Part shown: piece after piece, positions 1-5,660 of the stretch
Layout: every line of letters starts with the position of its first letter
Numbering within the stretch: the first letter of the stretch is position 1
NCBI GenBank assembly: GCA_937902445.1
Contig: CALELJ010000139.1
Location: 1 to 5,903, forward strand
Source of the DNA: an uncultured Treponema sp.
GTDB lineage: Bacteria > Spirochaetota > Spirochaetia > Treponematales > Treponemataceae
Length of the DNA: 5,903 nt
Direction of reading: 5' to 3'
Notes under the pieces: model-generated
Told to the model about the DNA's origin: nothing
What the model saw: only the letters and a program-made list of their open reading frames with translations
Database searches by the model: none
Program-made: the position numbers and the translations under genes

Positions 1-558
1 CTGCACGTTGCTGTTGATGCATGCAGGGAGAATGTTGCGGCATCCGTCAACGATGGAAATTTCCAGTTCCTTGCCGCTTAAGTTTTCGATGCGTGACATC
101 TTTACGAGACCGAACTTTGCGCTGCTTGTCCATCCATAGCGGAAAGCAAGTCCAAGATCCTTGTTGATTTCCTCAAACCAGATTTTTGTTCCGTTAAGGT
201 TCTTGTAGATATTGCGTTCGATTGAAGTGCAGTTTTTTGTCTTATAGTTTACCCCTGAAAGGAGCGATTCAAATGGCTGCCAGATTGTTGTTCCGTTGCC
301 GTTCTTTACTGCAACTGCTGTCCAGCTTCCTGTCACGTTCTTGAGGTCAGAAACTTTGTCTACTGTGTAGTATGGGAAAATAGAATGATTGCTGTTGATT
401 CTTCCCGCTGTGATTCCACCGTGAGACCAGCAGAAATTCCACACGTCGGATGAGCTTGTGATTGTCATGAAGAAATCTTCCATGCAATCGTAATTCTTGA
501 TGCAGTAGAATTTTTCTCCGTCAAGTTCAACAAAAGTTCCTTTTACTTCTTTGGCCAT
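1..558 (-). CDS. N-terminal part of a large putative carbohydrate-active protein (GH94/cellobiose phosphorylase-like), partial
   Basis: An open frame of 186 codons starts at the ATG at 558-556 and runs off the left edge without a stop. The start is supported by AAGGGG (minus strand, 570-565) six bases upstream and by a promoter further up. There is no signal peptide or membrane segment, so the product should be cytoplasmic. Visible landmarks are SSSDVW near residues 35-40, GGITAGR at 47-53, FPYYTVDK at 61-68, ERNIYKNLNGTKIWFEE at about 114-130, and IVDGCRNILPA at 169-179. From memory this pattern matches the beta-sandwich N-terminus of large (about 1,100 residue) Bacteroidetes and spirochaete proteins, often annotated as hypothetical or as cellobiose phosphorylase. 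A sugar-type operator next to its promoter fits a carbohydrate role. The catalytic part lies outside the window, so the reaction and substrate are unknown. The gene is certain; the family is moderately sure. Confidence 0.8.
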   Translation of the reverse strand, partial: MAKEVKGTFVELDGEKFYCIKNYDCMEDFFMTITSSSDVWNFCWSHGGITAGRINSNHSIFPYYTVDKVSDLKNVTGSWTAVAVKNGNGTTIWQPFESLLSGVNYKTKNCTSIERNIYKNLNGTKIWFEEINKDLGLAFRYGWTSSAKFGLVKMSRIENLSGKELEISIVDGCRNILPACINSNVQ

Positions 559-602
559 ATTTCGCCCCTTAAAATGTAGATTGTCTGCAAAAAGAAAATT
601 CC

Positions 603-640
603 AAAAAAAGGCGGAATCGGGTTCTTCCCCCAAAAACGCC
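603..640 (-). terminator. possible attenuator hairpin in the leader of the leftmost gene
   Basis: Reading the minus strand, GGGGGAA (631-625) can pair with TTCCGCC (616-610) around an 8-base loop. This gives six base pairs and one G-G mismatch, and seven Ts (609-603) follow at once. A competing outer pairing, GGCG (640-637) with CGCC (613-610), uses the same 3' arm. The shape is that of an intrinsic terminator, but it lies between the predicted promoter (704-732) and the start codon at 558. It would therefore act on the downstream gene's own leader, as an attenuator. It could also stop read-through from the acyl-CoA synthetase unit ending at 817. The stem is short, and no known riboswitch was recognised. 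Confidence 0.4.
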
Positions 641-703
641 GGCCATCTTTTATGGCACAGTATTCTTGAAATTCTTGATGCAACTTTTTTATCATGTAAT
701 TTT

Positions 704-732
704 AAGATAAGGCAGAAATTTTCATATGTCAA
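704..732 (-). promoter_or_regulatory. sigma-70-type promoter of the leftmost gene
   Basis: On the minus strand there is a perfect -35 box TTGACA (732-727), a 17-base spacer and a -10 box TATCTT (709-704, four of six consensus bases). Transcription would start near 697, giving a leader of about 139 bases before the ATG at 558. An alternative TAAAAT at 704-699 would need a 22-base spacer and is less likely. Confidence 0.7.
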
Positions 733-744
733 GCAACCGGTTGC
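733..744. promoter_or_regulatory. perfect 12-bp palindrome, probable LacI-family operator
   Basis: GCAACCGGTTGC is a perfect inverted repeat with a central CG and an AACCGGTT core, the form typical of operators bound by LacI/GalR-family regulators. It directly abuts the -35 box of the minus-strand promoter. Its centre lies about 40 bases upstream of the predicted transcription start, where a bound regulator would touch RNA polymerase. The likely target is the leftmost gene. The regulator is not in the window, so the family assignment is inference from the motif. Confidence 0.55.
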
Positions 745-816
745 CATTCCGAGTGCATTTCAAAAACATCTTGTATAAATCGAAAAATTCAATCATGGGA
801 ATGACGGAAAATCTGC

Positions 817-2472
817 CTATTTGACCAGCTTGCCGTTTGAAAAATCTTCCAGCGCCTGTTTTTTCATGAGGCTGTGCTGTTTTTTTCCTGTGGCGGTGTG
901 TGGAATGTTTTCTGTAAAAGCGTAATATCGCGGTCGTTTGTATCTTGAAAGGATTGGGCTGCTGTTGCAGAATTCCCTTATTTCCTCGATGGTGAGTGTG
1001 CTGTCTTTTGGAACAATGTATGCAACTACTGCCTGGCCTCTTACGCTGTCAGGCACGCTTGTTACGATGCAGTCAAGAACCTTTTGGTTCCGCATGATGG
1101 CTTCCTCTACCTGCTGGGGATAGATGTTTTCTCCGGAAACAAGCATCATGTCATCCATTCTTCCGCATACAGTTACAAGGCCGTTTTTATCCCATGTTCC
1201 CATGTCTCCGGTGTACATCCAGCCTTTGTAGAATTTTTCTTTTTCCGCTTCTGGATTTCCGTAGTAGGAGTAGGTTGTCTTTTCAGGACAGCGGATGATT
1301 ATTTCGCCTTCCGTTTTTCCGTCCATTGGAACAACATCGTCCGGTTCACTTCTTGTGCCGTTACCTGCCTTTACGATTCTTGTTTCGTCATCAACACAGC
1401 TGTATCCGACGGAACCTGCACCCGAGGGAAGATTGTACGGGCGCAGAAAGGAATTCCAGAAGGTCTCCGTAGTTCCGTAGCCGTTGAAAATATTTGGAGT
1501 AAGCACACCCATGTAGCGGATGCAGTCTGCTCTTGTAAGTGGACCACCCATTGTGATGATTCCGCGGATGGAAGAAAGGTCACGTGAATTTCTTTCCTGG
1601 GAACGGGCAAGCATTTCAAGGTTTGCAGGAGCACCCATGATGTATGTGATCTTGTATTTTGAAACCCAGTCCAGTGCTGTCTGGGGCTTGAATGTTCGCA
1701 TGACTATTACTGCGCCGCCGATGTAGAAAGTAGGGCAAGGACCGCCTGAATGGACTCCGCCTCTATGAAACCATGGTGTCATGTTGAGCGTGACATCGTT
1801 GCAGTTCATGGGGTAATGCATGATTACATCGTGTGCGCTCAGGACTTCATTTATGTCGTTGATCGGCACGCATTTTGGCAGTGCTGTAGTTCCGCTTGTA
1901 CAGAGCCTCAGGACTTCGTCATATATGTGTGGACGGAATTCAACAACCGGCTCTTCTTCACTTTTATTCTTTGTAAAATCTTCGTAGGAAACGTGGTCTT
2001 CAGGAAGGCTTTCATCTGCAATGTTGTCCGCCATGATTACAGCATCAACTTTGTGATGACTTATTTTTAGGGCATTGATTACAGTGTCCTTCAGGCTGGC
2101 TGAATATATTATGATCTTAGGTTTGTTGTGGTCTATGAGCTTTGACATTTCCTCATAGGCAAGGCTTGTGTTTGCGGCAAGCAGTATGGCGCCGGCTTTT
2201 CTTGGACCGATGTAGCTTGTACAGAATTCGGGACAGTTCTTGAGGGCAGACATCACCACATCATTTTTTCTGATTCCGGAATCGATGAGTGCATTGGCAA
2301 GCTTATTGGATTCCCTGTTAAGCTGGGAATAGGTCCAGGTGGTGCCGGTTTCAGGATCAATGACAGCCTGTCTGTTGCCGTACCGGTTTACGTTGCGGAG
2401 AAAACCATTGAGCCATGTGTAGCCATGTTCAAAGCTGTCTATGAACATGCTGTCATTGTATGTCCGTTCCAT
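817..2472 (-). CDS. AMP-forming acyl-CoA synthetase / ligase (ANL superfamily)
   Basis: This 551-residue protein should activate a carboxylic acid with ATP and then transfer it to CoA, in the cytoplasm. The ANL core motifs occur in order: the phosphate loop TSGTTALPK at residues 192-200, YGTTE at 332-336, YTGD at 420-423, the hinge region GRMDDMMLVSGENIYP at 437-452, and the C-terminal catalytic lysine in TATGK (Lys530). Length is normal for fatty-acyl or aryl-CoA ligases. The phosphate loop ends in PKC rather than the usual PKG and has Ala for Gly after TSGTT. The acid is not identifiable from sequence; fatty acid or aromatic acid are both possible. The start lies 23 bases after the aroA stop on the same strand and has only a weak upstream AGGG, so co-transcription and possibly translational coupling with aroA are likely. 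An internal Met9 is the alternative start. No strong terminator follows the stop; only a 4-bp hairpin at 793-804 was seen. Confidence 0.93.
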   Translation of the reverse strand: MERTYNDSMFIDSFEHGYTWLNGFLRNVNRYGNRQAVIDPETGTTWTYSQLNRESNKLANALIDSGIRKNDVVMSALKNCPEFCTSYIGPRKAGAILLAANTSLAYEEMSKLIDHNKPKIIIYSASLKDTVINALKISHHKVDAVIMADNIADESLPEDHVSYEDFTKNKSEEEPVVEFRPHIYDEVLRLCTSGTTALPKCVPINDINEVLSAHDVIMHYPMNCNDVTLNMTPWFHRGGVHSGGPCPTFYIGGAVIVMRTFKPQTALDWVSKYKITYIMGAPANLEMLARSQERNSRDLSSIRGIITMGGPLTRADCIRYMGVLTPNIFNGYGTTETFWNSFLRPYNLPSGAGSVGYSCVDDETRIVKAGNGTRSEPDDVVPMDGKTEGEIIIRCPEKTTYSYYGNPEAEKEKFYKGWMYTGDMGTWDKNGLVTVCGRMDDMMLVSGENIYPQQVEEAIMRNQKVLDCIVTSVPDSVRGQAVVAYIVPKDSTLTIEEIREFCNSSPILSRYKRPRYYAFTENIPHTATGKKQHSLMKKQALEDFSNGKLVK

Positions 2473-2495
2473 CTGTCTATAGCCCTATGGCTGTA

Positions 2496-3869
2496 TCATA
2501 TTTCCTTGAAATCTGCACCGATTTCTTTCATGACATCAAAGAAGCGGGGGAAGCTTACGCTGCAGCATTCCGCATCCTTTATTGAAACCGATTCGCCTTC
2601 TGCAAGTCCAAGTCCAAGGCAGGCCATGCTCATTGCGATTCTGTGGTCAAGGTATGAATCAACTTCGCCGCCGTGGATCTTGAATTCAGGATTTTTTGTT
2701 CCGTCTGCCTTAAGTGGAGAATGACCGCGGATGACCATGAAGTCATCGCCTTCTTCTACAACGGCACCAAGCTTTTCAAGTTCCGACTTGAGTACCTTGA
2801 TTCTGTCCGTTTCCTTTCTGCGGCAAACGGCTGCATCTTCGATTACTACAGTTCCTTCGATGAAACATGCGATTGCGGCAAGGGCACAGATTGCATCAGG
2901 GAAGCCTGAAATTTTTACGTGTAGTTCCTTGCCAGGAAGGTTTTCTGTTGTAAGGCGTTTTCCTCCGCGCACAACAATGGCTTTCTTTTCTTCGTCTACG
3001 GTAATGTCACCGCCTACGGATTTGAGGATGTCAACGATGGCGTCGTCACCCTGAGTTCCGCCTATATCGATATTGTCTATTGTGATTTCGCTGTCAGTGA
3101 TGAGGCCTGCAATAAGCGGGAATGCTACTGCTTCCCAGTCGCTTGGAATTGTAGTGTCAAAAGCCTTGATGTCTACAGGTCCGTCAACTTCAATGGATTT
3201 GAAATCATCGCTCATGCGGACTGTGGCTCCGACTGACTCAAGCCATTTCTGTGTCATTGTAAGGTAAGGAGTTTCCTTTGGATCGCTGAGTTCAATTCTG
3301 AGAGTTCCTTCCATAAGGAGGGCAGACATCATGAGTCCTGAAATGTACTGGCTTGAAACGGCACCGTCTGTGACTACCTTTGCCTTTGGACTGATAGGGC
3401 CTTCGACGATCATCGGACATGTTGTTGCTCCAGGCTGTGAAATGTATGCGTGACCGCCAAGCTGGTTCAGTACGTCAACAACGTGGGCTACCGGGCGCTT
3501 TCTTATGCTTTCATCTCCAGTGAAAATGCTCCATCCCTTGAAGGTTGCTGCGATAGGAGAAAGAAAGTAGAGTAGTGAGCCGCTGTTTCCAACGTCAACG
3601 ATGTTTGAAGGAAGATGTGCGTTTTTTCCGGCTCCCTTTACAGTCCAGACCTTGTCGCTTTCCATTGTCGCTAGGTCGTTTTCAAGCTGTGCACCAATAA
3701 GGGGAATTGCCTTGCTTGTGCTGAGACAGTCTGCGCTTGGGAGAGGGTTGCTGATGTGCGATGTTCCTTCTGCTAGGGATGCAAGAAGAAGAGCTCTGAT
3801 TGTATGTGATTTTGATCCCGGAACCTGAATGTGGCCGGAAAGTTTTGATCTGTTTGTTTTGATTTTCAT
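2496..3869 (-). CDS. aroA: 3-phosphoshikimate 1-carboxyvinyltransferase (EPSP synthase)
   Basis: The enzyme transfers the enolpyruvyl group of PEP to shikimate 3-phosphate, the sixth step of the shikimate pathway, in the cytoplasm. With the ATG at 3869 it has 457 residues. Seen motifs are PGSKSHTIR at 17-25 (Lys20, Ser21, Arg25), GNSGS at 94-98, TGDESIRKRP at 117-126 (Arg125), SSQ at 172-174, PYLTMT at 201-206, PD at 324-325 (likely catalytic Asp325), RKETDR at 351-356 and DHR at 408-410. The frame stays open to a GTG at 3935, adding 22 residues. I reject that extension because homologues begin just before the PGSK motif and because the promoter's -10 box lies inside it. Two positions are unusual: Tyr101 where E. 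coli has Arg100, and Val438 where E. coli has Lys411. It is first in a unit with the acyl-CoA synthetase and divergent from the PAP2 gene. The mRNA is probably leaderless, as no Shine-Dalgarno sequence is present. Confidence 0.95.
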   Translation of the reverse strand: MKIKTNRSKLSGHIQVPGSKSHTIRALLLASLAEGTSHISNPLPSADCLSTSKAIPLIGAQLENDLATMESDKVWTVKGAGKNAHLPSNIVDVGNSGSLLYFLSPIAATFKGWSIFTGDESIRKRPVAHVVDVLNQLGGHAYISQPGATTCPMIVEGPISPKAKVVTDGAVSSQYISGLMMSALLMEGTLRIELSDPKETPYLTMTQKWLESVGATVRMSDDFKSIEVDGPVDIKAFDTTIPSDWEAVAFPLIAGLITDSEITIDNIDIGGTQGDDAIVDILKSVGGDITVDEEKKAIVVRGGKRLTTENLPGKELHVKISGFPDAICALAAIACFIEGTVVIEDAAVCRRKETDRIKVLKSELEKLGAVVEEGDDFMVIRGHSPLKADGTKNPEFKIHGGEVDSYLDHRIAMSMACLGLGLAEGESVSIKDAECCSVSFPRFFDVMKEIGADFKEI

Positions 3870-3876
3870 GGACAAG

Positions 3877-3905
3877 ATTATATATGGATGAATGAAAAAT
3901 TGCAA
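3877..3905 (-). promoter_or_regulatory. aroA promoter, probably giving a leaderless mRNA
   Basis: On the minus strand there is a -35 box TTGCAA (3905-3900, four of six consensus bases), a 17-base spacer and a perfect -10 box TATAAT (3882-3877). Seven bases later comes the aroA ATG (3869), so transcription should begin at or within a base of the start codon. No Shine-Dalgarno sequence fits in between. The -35 box is its own complement and is shared with the opposite promoter. Confidence 0.7.
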
Positions 3906-3928
3906 TTTTCCGGAGTTTAAAGTACTAT
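3900..3928 (+). promoter_or_regulatory. PAP2-gene promoter sharing its -35 box with aroA
   Basis: On the plus strand the same TTGCAA (3900-3905) is followed by a 17-base spacer and TACTAT (3923-3928, four of six consensus bases). Seven bases then lead to the ATG at 3936. This mirrors the aroA promoter exactly. The -10 box is weaker, so this direction may fire less. The only purine-rich GGAG (3912-3915) is 20 bases from the start, too far for a ribosome binding site. Confidence 0.55.
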
Positions 3929-3935
3929 TTTCCAC

Positions 3936-4538
3936 ATGAAAAACAAGTTTTTTTTAGTCACCACTCCTGTGTTTCTTGTACTGCAGGCAGCCTGCTATTG
4001 GACCATTAAAATTTTCCAGACTGATTACCACACCTTTGATTTCTGGATTGACAATGCCATTCCTTTTGTTCCGGCTTTTGTCTACGTGTACAATCTTTTC
4101 TATCCATATACCCTTGTCTGCTTTTATCTGCTGTACAGGGTTGACCGTGAAAAATATTCAAGGACTCTCATAGCCGGAATCATAAGCGTTCTTGTGTGCT
4201 ATGCTGTCTATCTTGTTTATCCTACGGTCATGGTAAGGCCCGATGTTTCTTCTCTAGGCGGAACTACCGGGCGCTTCCTTGCTTTCACCTATTCCATGGA
4301 TGAACCCGCAGTCAACTGTTGTCCGTCAATTCACTGCCTCTTTGCTTTCCTCGTCATGGGTGCGGGCTTCTTCTCCGGCAAAATAAAAAAGAGCCTGAAA
4401 GTGGTGTTCTTTACAGGCTCCCTTCTGATTGTTCTATCTACATTTTTTATCAAGCAGCATTACGTTCTTGATGCCGCAACTGCCCTTGCAGTTTATCTTG
4501 CCGCCTGGTTTGTGGCAGGCAGAATACACCGCAGGTAA
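3936..4538 (+). CDS. PAP2-superfamily membrane phosphatase
   Basis: This 200-residue integral membrane protein has about six hydrophobic segments (roughly residues 5-24, 43-67, 77-96, 133-147, 155-172 and 177-195). The type-2 phosphatidic acid phosphatase signature is present in its compact variant form: Arg101-Pro102 after the third segment, CPSIHC at 129-134 (Ser131, His133), and KQHYVLD at 173-179 (His175 nucleophile, Asp179). The usual Lys of the first motif and the Arg of the third (SRxxxxxHxxxD) are not evident; Lys173 stands close to the latter. This resembles the inositol-phosphotransferase-like PAP2 branch. It would remove phosphate from a lipid phosphate or pyrophosphate, or move a phospho-headgroup, at the membrane; the substrate is unknown. 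It is transcribed alone, divergent from aroA, and ends 9 bases before the potD stop. No Shine-Dalgarno sequence precedes the ATG. Confidence 0.88.
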   Translation: MKNKFFLVTTPVFLVLQAACYWTIKIFQTDYHTFDFWIDNAIPFVPAFVYVYNLFYPYTLVCFYLLYRVDREKYSRTLIAGIISVLVCYAVYLVYPTVMVRPDVSSLGGTTGRFLAFTYSMDEPAVNCCPSIHCLFAFLVMGAGFFSGKIKKSLKVVFFTGSLLIVLSTFFIKQHYVLDAATALAVYLAAWFVAGRIHRR

Positions 4539-4547
4539 CTGTCCTTT

Positions 4548-5597
4548 TTATTCGGCAAAGCGGATTTCCTGCCACAGGTTGTTGTACTTGTCCAGGTTTT
4601 CGCCGATGTCAAGCTTGAGTGTTCCGTTGTTCATCATTTCTGCCTGGTACATAGGCTTTGTAGTCACGTACTGGGCTGCATCAGGATTTACGAAACAAGG
4701 GAAGTGGAATGCATCAAGGAATTTCGCATACACTTCAGGTCTGTGGATGTAGTTGATGAATTCGTTGGCAAGGGCTGCGTGCTTTGAATCCTTGAGGATG
4801 CACATGCTGTCCATGTAGGAAGGACCGCCTTCAGCCGGAATGAAGAAGTCGATTGTCTCATCCCATTTGTCTTCCGGAACTTCACCGAAAATTACTTCCG
4901 CATATCCCTGACAAAGCCAGAAGTCTCCGCTGGCGAATGATTTTCCAAAACCTTCCGCGTCGAATTTTACAAGATTAGGTTTCCAGTTTGCGATGATGTA
5001 ATCCTTTGCCTTTGCAAGTTCAGCATCGTCAGTTGAGTTTACGCTGTAACCGAGAACTGTAAGTGCGTCTCCCATTACTTCGCGCATGTCATCCATCATT
5101 GTGGCATGTCCCTTGAAATTTGTGTCCGCAAAAATATCCCATGTGCGTGCATAATTAGCAGGAGCCTTTGTCTTGTTTACGCTGATTCCAGCCATTCCAA
5201 GGTAGTAAGGCATGGTGTAGTTGAAGTCCGGGTCATATGCTGCCATCTTGGAGCAGAGAGGATTGATGTGGCCTTTGTTTGTCATCTTCGACTGGTCAAG
5301 TGGCTGGAACATTCCCTGCTCGATCATGATTGAACAGAAGTCCTGTGAAGGAACTACAATGTCGTATCCCTTTGCACCTGCGCGGAGCTTTGCATACATT
5401 TCTTCATTTGAAGCGTAGTAGTCGACCTTCACCTTGCAGTTGAACTCTTTTTCAAAGTCGCGGAGCACTTCATCCGGAGTGTAGTAAGTCCAGTTGTAGA
5501 TGTAAAGTTCGTTGCTTTCCTCACCGCAGGAAGCAAGTCCAAAAAAAGCAGCAGCTGATAAAAGTGCAAATGCCAAATTCTTAAAAATCTTTTTCAT
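4548..5597 (-). CDS. potD: spermidine/putrescine ABC transporter substrate-binding lipoprotein
   Basis: This 349-residue protein binds polyamines outside the cytoplasmic membrane and delivers them to the PotABC permease. It has a lipoprotein signal: charged MKKIFKN, a hydrophobic stretch, and lipobox LASC with Cys24 as the lipidated residue. PotD/PotF-family landmarks follow: YNWTYYTP at 34-41 (Trp36), YDIVVPS at 78-84, FQPLDQSKM at 97-105, DDMREV at 169-174 (Asp170, Glu173), Trp227, and YMDS at 261-264 (Asp263). Aligned by eye to E. coli PotD, Asp170, Glu173, Trp227 and Asp263 match the amine-binding residues, while Tyr261 stands where E. coli has Trp255. Length is typical. The ATG has a good AAGGA (5609-5605) seven bases upstream. 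It follows potC by 63 bases on the same strand, the usual potABCD order with potD last. Spermidine versus putrescine preference cannot be read safely. Confidence 0.95.
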   Translation of the reverse strand: MKKIFKNLAFALLSAAAFFGLASCGEESNELYIYNWTYYTPDEVLRDFEKEFNCKVKVDYYASNEEMYAKLRAGAKGYDIVVPSQDFCSIMIEQGMFQPLDQSKMTNKGHINPLCSKMAAYDPDFNYTMPYYLGMAGISVNKTKAPANYARTWDIFADTNFKGHATMMDDMREVMGDALTVLGYSVNSTDDAELAKAKDYIIANWKPNLVKFDAEGFGKSFASGDFWLCQGYAEVIFGEVPEDKWDETIDFFIPAEGGPSYMDSMCILKDSKHAALANEFINYIHRPEVYAKFLDAFHFPCFVNPDAAQYVTTKPMYQAEMMNNGTLKLDIGENLDKYNNLWQEIRFAE

Positions 5598-5616
5598 CTC
5601 AATATCCTTTTTTTAT

Positions 5617-5653
5617 TTCATAATTCACAATTACTAATAATATGAATTATGAA
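5617..5653. repeat. AT-rich 11-bp inverted repeat between potC and potD
   Basis: TTCATAATTCA (5617-5627) and TGAATTATGAA (5643-5653) are perfect inverted arms around a 15-base loop. The right arm is part of a tandem ATGAATT duplication (5642-5655). In the potCD transcript the hairpin would end seven bases before the potD Shine-Dalgarno sequence. It has almost no G-C pairs and no T-tract, so it is not an ordinary terminator. It may protect or separate the potD mRNA, or be a copy of a small dispersed repeat. Confidence 0.55.
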
Positions 5654-5660
5654 TTGTTGC

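Noticed and set aside
551..778. Plus-strand open frame of 75 codons with a TTG start
   Set aside because: It overlaps the start of the leftmost gene and covers that gene's promoter, operator and leader. It has no ribosome binding site and no recognisable domain.
783..804. Small hairpin and T-run after the acyl-CoA synthetase stop as a terminator
   Set aside because: The stem is only four A/T-rich pairs (TCAT/ATGA), too weak to call.
938..2070. Several plus-strand frames of 61-167 codons, and a minus-strand 87-codon frame, inside the acyl-CoA synthetase gene
   Set aside because: All are shadows of a gene with full ANL motifs; none has a motif or ribosome binding site.
2481..2492. AGCC/GGCT mini-hairpin between aroA and the ligase
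   Set aside because: Four base pairs with a four-base loop is likely by chance; it is noted only because the ligase lacks a clear ribosome binding site.
2425..3828. Plus-strand frames of 64-107 codons opposite aroA
   Set aside because: They are antisense shadows of a well-conserved enzyme gene with low-complexity Ser/Thr-rich translations.
3870..3935. N-terminal extension of AroA from a GTG at 3935
   Set aside because: The 22 extra residues do not resemble EPSP synthase, the frame contains the aroA -10 and -35 boxes, and the ATG at 3869 gives the normal N-terminus.
4503..4520. GCCTG/CAGGC hairpin near the end of the PAP2 gene as a terminator
   Set aside because: It lies inside the coding sequence and the nearest T-run is more than 20 bases away, so it does not have terminator form.
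4429..4752. Plus-strand 107-codon frame across the convergent junction
   Set aside because: It overlaps the PAP2 gene out of frame and the potD gene antisense, with no support of its own.
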